Positions 38,886-47,408 of a DNA stretch of 64,000 nucleotides are shown piece by piece (the stretch's first letter is position 1; each line of letters begins with the position of its first letter). The stretch covers positions 1 to 64,000 of the forward strand of contig JAFUKH010000061.1 in NCBI GenBank assembly GCA_017467845.1, given 5' to 3'. The translations under genes and the position numbers were made by a program. This DNA comes from Lachnospiraceae bacterium (GTDB lineage Bacteria > Bacillota > Clostridia > Lachnospirales > Lachnospiraceae). The notes under the pieces are model-generated. The model did no database searches. It saw nothing but the letters and a program-made list of their open reading frames with translations, and was not told where the DNA came from.

Positions 38886-39138
38886 AGAAATGAACCGTAT
38901 GCTGAACGATATCGGAATAGTTGATTTCATTTTAGTGGATTTAATGCTTTATCTGGATACTCATCCCCATGACCAAAGCGCCCTGAACTATTTCACTCAT
39001 TATAGTAAAATCAAGAAAAAAATGGTTCAGGAATTTTCCATGAAATACTATCCACTCACCAAAGAACATAACGACTCTGACAAAGAGTTCCGTTGGAACA
39101 GCCAGGGTACACCCCTTGCCTGGGAAGGAGGATGCTAA
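38872..39138 (+). CDS. cotJB: spore coat protein CotJB
   Basis: An 88-residue CotJB-family protein (FILVDLMLYLDTHPHDQSALNYF...KYYPLT). It overlaps cotJA and precedes cotJC by 3 bases. GGGAGG before the ATG lies inside the end of cotJA. Its function beyond coat assembly is not known. Confidence 0.93.
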   Translation: MGTNKEMNRMLNDIGIVDFILVDLMLYLDTHPHDQSALNYFTHYSKIKKKMVQEFSMKYYPLTKEHNDSDKEFRWNSQGTPLAWEGGC

Positions 39139-39141
39139 TCT

Positions 39142-39747
39142 ATGTGGAATTATGAAAACCGATTACAGTTTCCTGTAAACATCAAAGAAAGTAATGCCGC
39201 TTTAGCCCAAGCTATTATCTCCCAGTACGGCGGTCCAGATGGTGAAATGGGTGCAAGTATGCGCTACCTGTCTCAACGATATGCTACTCCATATAGGGAA
39301 GTTGCCGGTGTTTTAACTGACGTAGGTACTGAAGAGCTGGCACACCTTGAGATGGTGGCTGCGATTGTATATCAGCTGACCAAGGACCTTTCCATGGAGG
39401 AGATCAAGAAGCATGGCTTCGACAAATACTATATTGACCACACTCTGGGTATCTGGCCCCAGGCAGCAGGAGGTGTGCCCTTCAATGCCAACCAGTTCCA
39501 GAGCAAGGGTGATATCATCACTGACCTCTTCGAAGATATGGCTGCAGAACAAAAGGCCCGAACCACCTACGATAATATCCTTCGTCTGGTTCGCGACTAT
39601 CCTGACGTATATGAACCAATCAAGTTCTTAAGAGCCCGTGAAGTTGTACACTTCCAGCGCTTTGGTGAGGCCCTTAGAATCACACAAGATAAGCTGAATT
39701 CTAAGAATTACTATGCATTTAATCCCGGGTTTGATACTTGTAATTAA
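39142..39747 (+). CDS. cotJC: spore coat manganese catalase CotJC
   Basis: A 201-residue di-manganese catalase-like protein. Metal-ligand motifs GTEELAHLEMV (Glu and His) and AREVVHFQRFGEA (Glu and His) are both present, so peroxide breakdown in the spore coat is plausible. Last gene of the cotJABC operon, followed by a strong terminator at 39757-39787. Confidence 0.95.
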   Translation: MWNYENRLQFPVNIKESNAALAQAIISQYGGPDGEMGASMRYLSQRYATPYREVAGVLTDVGTEELAHLEMVAAIVYQLTKDLSMEEIKKHGFDKYYIDHTLGIWPQAAGGVPFNANQFQSKGDIITDLFEDMAAEQKARTTYDNILRLVRDYPDVYEPIKFLRAREVVHFQRFGEALRITQDKLNSKNYYAFNPGFDTCN

Positions 39748-39756
39748 ATTGATCAG

Positions 39757-39787
39757 ACAGTGGCGGCATTGCCCCGCCACTGTTTTC
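39757..39787 (+). terminator. terminator after cotJC
   Basis: ACAGTGGCGG paired with CCGCCACTGT, 7-base loop, followed by TTTTC. Confidence 0.9.
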
Positions 39788-40100
39788 TATTCTTATCGCC
39801 CTTCAAAGTAGCTATAAGACGAATTTGGGTCCATAGATACCCATTCTTGCACTAACATCTCCGATTTTCTTCTTTTTTGTCACCAAACGCAACATTTTTC
39901 TCTATAGATACCCATTTCTACACATCTTGGTATCCTCTGAAAATTATCCTATGTCCAGATACTTTTTTATCTCTTTCCTCTGGGTAAATTCCCCAAAATA
40001 GTATCTATAGAATTTTTTATTGTTAAAGATACCATTAGTGGCTGATTTTTTATCATTTACACCAATAACCTTACTTGATACCGCATGTGGCTGTGATTGA
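39788..40100. other. non-coding AT-rich gap with a repeated TAGATACC word
   Basis: No convincing gene. The word ATAGATACCCATT occurs at about 39834 and again at about 39905 in similar surroundings. Variants (GGTATCC, GTATCTATAG, AGATACC) recur further on. It may hold decayed copies of a short intergenic repeat. A 60-residue open frame on the minus strand lacks a ribosome site and looks accidental. Confidence 0.5.
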
Positions 40101-40130
40101 GAAAATGGCGGGAATAATCCCGCCATTTCT
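40101..40130 (-). terminator. terminator after the 40.2-40.9 kb lipoprotein
   Basis: AAATGGCGGGA-ATAA-TCCCGCCATTT, an 11-bp stem followed on the minus strand by TTC. It lies 12 bases beyond the alternative stop codon at 40142-40144. Confidence 0.8.
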
Positions 40131-40184
40131 GCTACGCGTATCTAATAAACACAACTAACATATCCACAAGAACCATCATTTAAA

Positions 40185-40901
40185 TCAAAACGGAATGATA
40201 CAGAACCTTTCTCCTCTTCCCCTTTCAGGCGTTTGCCATGTATAACTATATATCAAAGTGTAAGATTTATCGCTACTTTTTTCTTCCAAACTATCTTCAT
40301 ACTCTGCCATAAGTTCTTTTACAGAATTGATGGTTAATCCATTACCATCACGACGAATTCCTTTGAAATAAGAGATGTCATCTCCCTTATAGGCACTATT
40401 TCCAATAGCATCACACAATATAATCGAATCATCCGTTGCTGTCGCCAGTTCTGTTGATGTATTTTCTACTCCGATAAAATAAATCGTTTCGCCATCTTTC
40501 ATCACCTCAAATGCAAACCCTTCCATCCCCGGGACCATTCTGTCCATACTTAATTCCGTATCACCATTGTCCGTTTTTAATTCATACTCTGCGCTACTAT
40601 TCTCAAATGCTTCCATAGCTTCCTTGAAAGACATAGTACCATCAAATCTCAGTACAACATCTCCAATCTGAACCAGTCTATCCTCCGGCGATGCCTCTAA
40701 AAGCTCCGGCAGACATTCGAAATGTTCCGGCTTCTTATCTTCAGTAGCTGACTTATCCTCTTTGTCATCCCCTGCAGTCTGCTCTACCACAGTATTGTTA
40801 CCATTGTCTGAGCCACCGTTCTGCTCTGTTTCCTTGCCTCCACATGCGCAAAGTGCCACGGAAAGTGCTGCCATCATTAAAAATATCTTCAGTTTCTTCA
40901 T
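40185..40901 (-). CDS. secreted lipoprotein of unknown function, probable 3' frameshift
   Basis: A 238-residue lipoprotein with signal peptide and lipobox LCAC (lipidated Cys at 20), an acidic, low-complexity linker to about residue 60, and a globular domain I do not recognise. The frame closes at 40185 with a basic tail (PERGRGERF) unlike the rest. In the next frame the sequence continues as KGSVSFRFDLNDGSCGYVSC and stops at 40142, right before the terminator. A one-base shift near 40245-40262 (a TATATATAG tract) would join them. It may be a sequencing error or a real mutation. Confidence 0.75.
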   Translation of the reverse strand: MKKLKIFLMMAALSVALCACGGKETEQNGGSDNGNNTVVEQTAGDDKEDKSATEDKKPEHFECLPELLEASPEDRLVQIGDVVLRFDGTMSFKEAMEAFENSSAEYELKTDNGDTELSMDRMVPGMEGFAFEVMKDGETIYFIGVENTSTELATATDDSIILCDAIGNSAYKGDDISYFKGIRRDGNGLTINSVKELMAEYEDSLEEKSSDKSYTLIYSYTWQTPERGRGERFCIIPF

Positions 40902-41000
40902 CTTACTCCTCCTTGTAAACTAAATACTAACACAGTTTACACCCCCGTTTATCGGTCAACTGTTTTTCGTTATGTTAGGAGTAATTTACTATTAGAGGAA

Positions 41001-41033
41001 AAATAAAGGCGTAGCTCCTAAAAACCACGCCCC
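41001..41033 (-). terminator. weak terminator after dut
   Basis: GGCGT at 41008-41012 pairs with ACGCC at 41027-41031, followed on the minus strand by TTTATTTTT. The stem is short. Confidence 0.4.
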
Positions 41034-41044
41034 ACTTTAATCTC

Positions 41045-41557
41045 CTATTTCGTTGTACTTCCAAAGCCTCCGTTGCGGATTCCTTCCGCATCATCGTCCA
41101 CGGTAATACCATACTCTAAGAATATTCCCTGGATAAATCCCATTCCGGCAGATATTTCCACAGTCTTTGATTCCTTAGAATCGTTGGTAATCTTGGCCAT
41201 AATGTGCCCTTCATTGTCTGAATAAAAATAATCACTGTCAATAATTCCTACAGTGTTATTCAGCTGCAAACGGTACTTAAATCCAAGACCACTTCTAGGG
41301 TAAAGCTTCAGCACCCAGTCCTCTTCCATCTCTGCACGTATACCGGTTGGCACCTTTATGGTAGCTCCGGGCTCCAAAGAAAAAGCAAAAGGTGAGAAGA
41401 AATCATAGCCTGCACTTCCCTTCGTAGCTCTCTTCGGCAGCTCAATGGACTCATAAATGTCCTTAATATCTTCTTCTGAGTACTCAGGATAATCCTCCTT
41501 CACTACCTGCATAAACTGTTCCAGACTTACTTTATGAAATTTCGCTATTCTACGCAT
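41045..41557 (-). CDS. dut: dUTP diphosphatase-like protein
   Basis: A 170-residue protein with the five trimeric dUTPase motifs: SAGYDF, PRSGLGFK, NTVGIIDSDY, a degenerate fourth motif (GMGFIQGIF), and the C-terminal arm RNGGFGSTTK. It converts dUTP to dUMP, or possibly deaminates dCTP in related enzymes. About 35 extra N-terminal residues precede motif one. It closes the nrdD-nrdG unit, which links dNTP production to uracil exclusion. Confidence 0.9.
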   Translation of the reverse strand: MRRIAKFHKVSLEQFMQVVKEDYPEYSEEDIKDIYESIELPKRATKGSAGYDFFSPFAFSLEPGATIKVPTGIRAEMEEDWVLKLYPRSGLGFKYRLQLNNTVGIIDSDYFYSDNEGHIMAKITNDSKESKTVEISAGMGFIQGIFLEYGITVDDDAEGIRNGGFGSTTK

Positions 41558-41567
41558 TTTATTCTCC

Positions 41568-42068
41568 TTACTCGTAATTCTGACAATGCAAAACTACCGC
41601 TTTTTCCTTTAATGATGCCTGCACATCAATGACTCTCTGGTTACTGCTTCCTTTCCAAAGTAGCTTTACATCCTTCGAATCCTCTATAAAAGGTCCATCC
41701 ACCAGCACATCTATATACTGCATCAACTCTTTTTCATAGATACTTTCCCACACAGCTCCGGTATAAAGCCAGATTGTCTTCTCGGGATACTGCTCCTTGA
41801 CTTCCCGCGCAAGTTCGGTGATTTCATCCACATTTGCCGGATGAAGCGGGTCCCCGCCGGAAAAGGTAATGCCGGAAATGTACTCTCTACCCAGAATCTC
41901 AAAAAGCTCCGCTTTAGCAGCTTCATCAAAAACAAGTCCACCATTTGCATCCCAAGTTAACGGATTCTGACATCCCGGACAACCATAGTCACAACCTGCA
42001 ACCCACAAAACCACGCGCAGTCCGTCACCGTTTAGCATATCGTCTTTTGTTATGTTATGGTACCTCAT
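41568..42068 (-). CDS. nrdG: anaerobic ribonucleotide reductase activating protein
   Basis: A 166-residue radical-SAM enzyme. The cluster motif CDYGCPGC binds the 4Fe-4S centre, and FSGGDPLHP is the SAM-binding glycine motif. It generates the glycyl radical on NrdD. It starts 4 bases after the nrdD stop and is followed by dut after 10 bases. Confidence 0.96.
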   Translation of the reverse strand: MRYHNITKDDMLNGDGLRVVLWVAGCDYGCPGCQNPLTWDANGGLVFDEAAKAELFEILGREYISGITFSGGDPLHPANVDEITELAREVKEQYPEKTIWLYTGAVWESIYEKELMQYIDVLVDGPFIEDSKDVKLLWKGSSNQRVIDVQASLKEKAVVLHCQNYE

Positions 42069-42072
42069 ATTA

Positions 42073-44241
42073 TCACATGCTTCTTCTTTCTTTTATCTCC
42101 GCCATCTTGGCTTCATTCAATCTTGTGTCACCATGCACTCTTGAGTAGGATAAATAGCCATTCATTCTTTCAATCTTTGTCAGATTCCGGCTGCCACACT
42201 TAGGGCAAACATCCATCTCCAGCTCCTGGTAGCCACAATCGTCACAGTAAGCAAGAGATAAATTTACTCCCTCATAAAAGCCCATCTTCATAGCCCTACG
42301 GATCAAGGTTCGAAGAGCTTCTTTATTGTAATCAATCGGGTACTTTACGTACTGAATCTTACCACCATTACATAAGTTCCAGAATCTGTTCTCCAAATCC
42401 TGCTTCTCAATAGGTGTGATTTCCTCCGAAACATGACAATGGAAACTGTTACTTACATATGCTCTGTCCGACACGCCCTTCACAATGCCATATTTTTCCC
42501 TAAATTGGGTCACCTGCAAACCACAAAGATTCTCCGCTGGAGTTCCATAAATGGCATAGAGATTACCATCCTCTTTCTTGTACAGCTGCACCTTTTCATT
42601 GATATGCTGCAGTACCTCTAAAGCAAAGGCTCCATCCTCCACAAGAGACCTTCCGTTATAAAACTGCTGAAGCTCATTAAGTGCCGTAATACCAAAGCTG
42701 GCGGTTGCCATCTTAAGGAGCGGCTTAATCTTATCCGAATACTTCAAATGACCACCATAGAATCCGCCCTGACAATAAGCAAGCGGATTAGTAGAAGCCC
42801 TGAGTTCCCCCAAATATTCATAGGTCCTGATATGAAGGTGACGGATCATATTCAGATAATAGTCCAGCACCTCATAAAAATCCTTCTCTTCTTCCCTTGC
42901 CTTGGCTAAAATCATGGGAAGATGCAGGGAAATTGCACCAATATTAAATCGTCCCACAAATACCGGTGTATCCTCATCATCCGCCGGCGTCATGCCACCT
43001 CTTTCATACCATGGCGAAAGAAAGGCTCTGCAGCCCATAGGCGAAATGATTTTACCATATTTCTTATACATCTCCGGTACATAGCCCTCACCGGTAAGGC
43101 TGAGCCAGTCGGGATACATGGTCTTTGCAGAGCAGTCAACACCTGCCTCAAACAAATCCTCCAATTCCTTCCCCGGCCCATGCAAGTTTTCATCATACAA
43201 AAAGATAATTTTAGGGAAAAGAACCGGCTTTTTACAGCCCTTCTTTCCCTGACCCTTACGCCGAACATCCAAAAGTGCTTTGGTAGCAAGCTTAGCAAAC
43301 ATTCCCGTTCCTGTTCCCGCAGTAACAGAAATAAACGGATAATCACCTCTGCTGCTTGCTACGGTATTGAACTTATACTCCCAGCCCTGAAAGCCCTGCT
43401 CAAACTCCTTGGCAAGGTCCTTATAGGCCTGCTCCTTAGACTTCTCCTCAGATACACCCAAGGCCAAGTACTTCTCCACATAACGATTGTAGGATTTCTC
43501 TGCATAAGGCTCTAAAAGAAAGTCCACGCTGGGCACGGTAAATCCACCATACTGCTGGCTTGCCGCCGACAGAACGATATCCCCGATTACATCAAAGGCT
43601 ACGTCCAAGCTGTTGGGCTCATTATACCAGATATTACCCATCTCAAAACCGCCGGAAAGTACAGCTCCCACGTCAAAAAGACAACAGTTCATGGTATCTC
43701 TTCTGGCAGACATATCATGAATATAAATATATCCGTCCCGGCTGGCCTGAATTTCTTCCTGCGTCAAAAAAAACTTCTGATAAAGAGACTTATTAAACTG
43801 ATTGAAAATCAAACTACGCTTTGTAGATACCAGCGCCGAGTCCGTATTGGAATTCTCCTTGTCCCCAATATACATGATGGACTGGCTCTTGGTATATACA
43901 TCGTCCAGCATCCGTACAAAGTCCTGCTTATAATTGCGGTAATCCCGATAGCTCTTTGCCACAATGGGCTTTACCTCTTCCAACGCACTTTCTACGATAT
44001 TATGCATGGTTGCAATGGGAATACGTTTCGCCTTGGAGGCGTTGATTTTCCCAATTACATGCCTGCAAATCTGATGCTTTTCCTCTTCGGTAAATTCCGT
44101 CATTGCACGATATGCACTTTTGTTTACAGCACTGATTACCTTCTGTACATTAAAAGGGACGCGGCTTCCATCCTTCTTTACCACATGTACCGTATTCTCA
44201 GGCTTATAGATTTCACTAAAATCCAACACCGGTTTCTCCAT
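42073..44241 (-). CDS. nrdD: anaerobic ribonucleoside-triphosphate reductase
   Basis: The 722-residue class III reductase makes dNTPs without oxygen. An N-terminal ATP-cone (VVKKDGSRVPFNVQKV) gives allosteric control. Near the C-terminus are the zinc site CDDCGYQ...CPKCGSRN and the glycyl radical motif ERMNGYLSYSRV. Length fits the family. It is followed by its activase nrdG and by dut, and preceded by an aminotransferase, all with gaps under 25 bases. Confidence 0.97.
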   Translation of the reverse strand: MEKPVLDFSEIYKPENTVHVVKKDGSRVPFNVQKVISAVNKSAYRAMTEFTEEEKHQICRHVIGKINASKAKRIPIATMHNIVESALEEVKPIVAKSYRDYRNYKQDFVRMLDDVYTKSQSIMYIGDKENSNTDSALVSTKRSLIFNQFNKSLYQKFFLTQEEIQASRDGYIYIHDMSARRDTMNCCLFDVGAVLSGGFEMGNIWYNEPNSLDVAFDVIGDIVLSAASQQYGGFTVPSVDFLLEPYAEKSYNRYVEKYLALGVSEEKSKEQAYKDLAKEFEQGFQGWEYKFNTVASSRGDYPFISVTAGTGTGMFAKLATKALLDVRRKGQGKKGCKKPVLFPKIIFLYDENLHGPGKELEDLFEAGVDCSAKTMYPDWLSLTGEGYVPEMYKKYGKIISPMGCRAFLSPWYERGGMTPADDEDTPVFVGRFNIGAISLHLPMILAKAREEEKDFYEVLDYYLNMIRHLHIRTYEYLGELRASTNPLAYCQGGFYGGHLKYSDKIKPLLKMATASFGITALNELQQFYNGRSLVEDGAFALEVLQHINEKVQLYKKEDGNLYAIYGTPAENLCGLQVTQFREKYGIVKGVSDRAYVSNSFHCHVSEEITPIEKQDLENRFWNLCNGGKIQYVKYPIDYNKEALRTLIRRAMKMGFYEGVNLSLAYCDDCGYQELEMDVCPKCGSRNLTKIERMNGYLSYSRVHGDTRLNEAKMAEIKERRSM

Positions 44242-44261
44242 AACGGAATCTCATCTTTCTC

Positions 44262-45440
44262 CTAGTTTAAAATGCCTGTATCCTTAATCTTTGCAATAGC
44301 ACTCTGAATTTCTTCTACCGGAAGCACCAATGCAAAACGTACGTAGCCTTCACCCATTTTTCCAAAGCTGCTACCCGGTGTACAAAGCACTCCCGTCTTC
44401 GCCAAAAGCTCCATTACAAAAGCCACATCATCCTTGCCGAATTTCTCCGGAATCTTTGACCATGCAAACATAGTTCCCTGACTTCTCTCAAATGGCCAGC
44501 CGATTTCCGTAAGGCCATCACACAGTGCATTTCTGCGGGCTTCATATGCTGCGCACTGCTCCTTAATAAAGGTATCCGGTCCGTTTAATGCAGCTACCGC
44601 GCCATACTGTACCGGAAGGAAGGTTCCATAATCAATCTGGGAACGAAGCTTCTTAAAGCTTGCTACCACTTCCTTATTACCAACAAGGAAGCCCACTCTG
44701 GCTCCGGTATAATTATAGGACTTAGAAAGAGAATAAAATTCTACTGCCACATCCTTCGCACCCTCAAAAGCAAGAATGGATTTCCCTACCTTTCCATCAT
44801 AAATAATATCTGAATACGCATTATCATGAATGATTAAAATATCATTCTCCTTTGCCCATGGAATCAATTCTTCATAAAAGCTGTCCGGAGCAGTCTTACA
44901 GATTGGATTCAGCGGATAAGAAACAATCATAATCTTTGCAGGATTCTCACTGTTCTTACCATATTCCTTGGAAATGGCAGAAAGATCCGGAAGATAGTCT
45001 CTCTCCGGCTCCAGATTATAGGTCGCTATCTTCGCCCCTGCAAGTGATGGACCAATAGCGAAAATCGGATATCCCGGGTCCGGAACAAGCACAATATCTC
45101 CCTCATTAATCAACGAAAGACCGATGTGTGCAATTCCTTCCTGAGAACCATAAACGCTCATGAACTCTTCCGCAGTAATATCCACACCATATCTCTTTTT
45201 ATAACGCTGAATTACTGCATCCGTAAGCTCCGGAATATCAGCCAGCGCATATTTGTAATTCTCCGGTTTCATAGCAGCCTGTACAACAGCATCCATAATA
45301 TGCTGGGCCGGCTTAAAGTCCGGAGTTCCTACGCTGAAGTTATATACCCTTCCTCCCTGACGCTCTACCTCATTTTTCTTTTCATTGAGTACCTGAAAAA
45401 TACCCTCTCCAAATAAACTCATTCTCTTTGCCTGAATCAT
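44262..45440 (-). CDS. class I/II aminotransferase, LL-diaminopimelate aminotransferase-like
   Basis: A 392-residue PLP enzyme of fold type I. The lysine that binds PLP is in YSLSKSYNYTGARVG, and IIHDNAYSDIIYDG holds the Asp/Tyr pair. The usual NYPNNPTGA loop is altered to SYPLNPICK. It resembles the DapL/alanine-aspartate aminotransferase group, but the substrate is not certain. It sits in a tight operon between a WYL regulator and nrdD, so it may serve amino-acid rather than nucleotide metabolism simply by location. Confidence 0.85.
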   Translation of the reverse strand: MIQAKRMSLFGEGIFQVLNEKKNEVERQGGRVYNFSVGTPDFKPAQHIMDAVVQAAMKPENYKYALADIPELTDAVIQRYKKRYGVDITAEEFMSVYGSQEGIAHIGLSLINEGDIVLVPDPGYPIFAIGPSLAGAKIATYNLEPERDYLPDLSAISKEYGKNSENPAKIMIVSYPLNPICKTAPDSFYEELIPWAKENDILIIHDNAYSDIIYDGKVGKSILAFEGAKDVAVEFYSLSKSYNYTGARVGFLVGNKEVVASFKKLRSQIDYGTFLPVQYGAVAALNGPDTFIKEQCAAYEARRNALCDGLTEIGWPFERSQGTMFAWSKIPEKFGKDDVAFVMELLAKTGVLCTPGSSFGKMGEGYVRFALVLPVEEIQSAIAKIKDTGILN

Positions 45441-45446
45441 AATCTT

Positions 45447-46451
45447 CTACTCCTCATCTGCTTTTTCTCTATAATCCATTGCCAAATCCAGCAATCTTTT
45501 CTTATATTCTTCTCGTACCTTATCCGGACCGGCTATGGTTATCCCACTGCCGATACCACAAAGCCAGCCGAAAAACTGTCCACTGACAAGTACCTTTACT
45601 CTGGCACGCAGCTTCTCTCCATCCTCCCTGATGGAAATATCCGTCCCAAAGCGGTCAATCACTACTCCCAGAAGACTTTTCTGAAAGGAAAGCGTCACCG
45701 TTTCTTCCTCTCCACTGTACATTCCGAAGGCTTTATTAGTGTACTGCGCTAAATCAATATTTTCAAAGGCATCCCCACCATCACGGTTTTCCCCTGTCAT
45801 CTCTACCGCATCCATCTTGTCCACGCGATAATGCTTCACCATCTCATCCTTATTATCATATCCCAATAGATAGTAATTCTCTTCTTTCCAAATTAATGCC
45901 CATGGACTAATGATATATTTTTGACCGCCCTTTCTGGGCACCAGTTTTTTACTCACATCATAGTCCAGATAAACAAACCCAATCTTGCGATTTTCAAATA
46001 TGGCTTTATGGATGGTGTCTACATGATAAAAGATACTTTCGTTCTCCGTCTTGATACGTCCAGCCACAAAAACCTGCCTTTGAAGCACAATTCCATCATG
46101 TCTGCTGGTTAACTTCTCCAGCTTTGAAATAAGCTCTCTCGACTTCTTCTGAGTAATAAATCTGGATGACTGCACCGCATCCACCAGAAGTTTTAACTCC
46201 GCCAGTTCAAAATCTCTGGCTCCCAGATAATAGCCGCCACCACTGCGGTTATCTATCTGAATAATATCATAACCAAAATCCGTCAACTGGGATATATCAT
46301 TATAAATGCTCTTACGCTCTGCAGACACCCCATACTCTTCCAGCTTTACAATCAAGTCCTTCGTCGTAATGGGATGGAATTCATCGGTCTGCTCTGATAA
46401 TATTTTAATTATGTATAACAGTTTTAATTTCTGTCCGGCACCCTTGGCCAT
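45447..46451 (-). CDS. WYL-domain transcriptional regulator
   Basis: A 334-residue protein with an N-terminal winged helix (LKLLYIIKILSEQTDEFHPITTKDLIVKLEEYG) and a WYL domain in the second half (KYIISPWALIWKEENYYLLGYD). WYL domains sense ligands such as nucleic acid fragments and control DNA damage, defence or metabolic genes. It lies 6 bases before the aminotransferase and 2 bases after the HAD phosphatase, so it probably regulates its own operon, which includes nrdDG and dut. Confidence 0.9.
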   Translation of the reverse strand: MAKGAGQKLKLLYIIKILSEQTDEFHPITTKDLIVKLEEYGVSAERKSIYNDISQLTDFGYDIIQIDNRSGGGYYLGARDFELAELKLLVDAVQSSRFITQKKSRELISKLEKLTSRHDGIVLQRQVFVAGRIKTENESIFYHVDTIHKAIFENRKIGFVYLDYDVSKKLVPRKGGQKYIISPWALIWKEENYYLLGYDNKDEMVKHYRVDKMDAVEMTGENRDGGDAFENIDLAQYTNKAFGMYSGEEETVTLSFQKSLLGVVIDRFGTDISIREDGEKLRARVKVLVSGQFFGWLCGIGSGITIAGPDKVREEYKKRLLDLAMDYREKADEE

Positions 46452-46453
46452 AA

Positions 46454-47155
46454 CTATTTCTCCATCTTAAGCATGTCAAACAGCTGCTCCAATCGCTGAA
46501 TGTCCGCAATTATTCTGTATTCCTCTCCGGCGCTCCTTCCGTCAGGATTAAACCAACAAGCATCCACGCCCGCATTATTTGCACCCTTTATATCACTGGT
46601 CAAAGAATCACCCACCACAAGAATCTTGGATAAATCCTTTTCCGGAATCTGCGCAAACACAGCATCAAAAAAGCCCTTTCCCGGCTTATTTACACCAATT
46701 TGCTCGGAAATAAAGATTCCATCCATAATATCGGAAAAGCCGGATGCAGAAAGCTTAGAATGCTGGGTAGCCGTAACACCATTGGTTATGACATACTGCT
46801 TTACCTTCCCCTGCAAGGCCTGACACACCTCTTTCGAACCGGGAATATAGGAATAATGCCTTCCCAGCTCCACCTGAAATACCTCGCGATACATCTCAGG
46901 CTTAACATCATTGATTCCATACATCCGGAAGAAATCCACGAATCGGCCGTTCAAAAGCTCTGCCTTGGTGACCTCTCCCAGCTCCAATCTCTTCCACCAG
47001 GAATTATTGATTTTATCATAGGCCATAATCTTCTCGTCATCAAGAAAATCATCCATGCCAAAGTGTACAAATGCAGCCTGCAACGCCATTCTCATGGAAT
47101 ACCCGAAATCAAGCAATGTATTGTCTGCATCCCAAAGGATGGTAGTGTATTTCAT
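46454..47155 (-). CDS. HAD-family nucleotidase (YjjG type)
   Basis: A 233-residue HAD hydrolase. Motif I DADNTLLDF, motif II TNG, Lys in GVNKPGKGFF, motif IV VGDSLTSDIKGA are all intact. It matches the YjjG group of pyrimidine nucleotidases that remove damaged or non-standard nucleoside monophosphates. First gene of the six-gene operon ending in dut, which makes a nucleotide-cleaning role plausible. A GGAAAGGAAG site precedes the ATG. Confidence 0.9.
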   Translation of the reverse strand: MKYTTILWDADNTLLDFGYSMRMALQAAFVHFGMDDFLDDEKIMAYDKINNSWWKRLELGEVTKAELLNGRFVDFFRMYGINDVKPEMYREVFQVELGRHYSYIPGSKEVCQALQGKVKQYVITNGVTATQHSKLSASGFSDIMDGIFISEQIGVNKPGKGFFDAVFAQIPEKDLSKILVVGDSLTSDIKGANNAGVDACWFNPDGRSAGEEYRIIADIQRLEQLFDMLKMEK

Positions 47156-47200
47156 CTTTCAAGCTTCCTTTCCCAATCACGTTCGTGCGCATAATATAAG

Positions 47201-47224
47201 AAAACGAGTAGGCGGACCTACTCG
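47201..47224 (-). terminator. terminator overlapping the end of the 44-residue gene
   Basis: CGAGTAGG-CGGA-CCTACTCG, an 8-bp perfect stem with a tetraloop, then TTTT on the minus strand. The stop codon of the small gene lies inside the stem. Confidence 0.85.
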
Positions 47225-47352
47225 CTATCGCTCTTCTTAGCATCCTTATTCTTGCGTAGCTTCACGCCAACTACAAAGCCTGCCGCAGCTACTGCCAAAA
47301 TCACAAGCATCAAAACACCATATGATAAAAAAGTATTTACAAAAGCAACCAT
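47218..47352 (-). CDS. 44-residue single-span membrane protein
   Basis: A small protein with one transmembrane helix (about residues 6-30, rich in Leu, Val and Ala) and a basic/acidic tail KLRKNKDAKKSDSE. The start ATG at 47352 follows GGAGG with a 6-base gap. It has its own promoter (47380-47408) and a terminator at its stop codon. I recall similar short proteins of this clade being labelled vanadium nitrogenase, which is almost certainly a misannotation. Function unknown. Confidence 0.8.
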   Translation of the reverse strand: MVAFVNTFLSYGVLMLVILAVAAAGFVVGVKLRKNKDAKKSDSE

Positions 47353-47379
47353 AATAACCCTCCATTCATCGGTACTTCT

Positions 47380-47408
47380 ATTGTAACTCCAAGACAAATC
47401 AGCGTCAA
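47380..47408 (-). promoter_or_regulatory. promoter of the 44-residue membrane protein
   Basis: TTGACG, 17 bases, TACAAT on the minus strand. The -35 overlaps the stop region of the preceding MutS-like gene. Confidence 0.7.

Noticed and set aside
39944..40126. 60-codon minus-strand frame in the 39.8-40.1 kb gap
   Set aside because: No ribosome site, no family resemblance, and it overlaps the terminator of the next unit.
47218..47352. Nitrogenase-related function for the 44-residue protein
   Set aside because: A single transmembrane helix with a charged tail has no nitrogenase motif.
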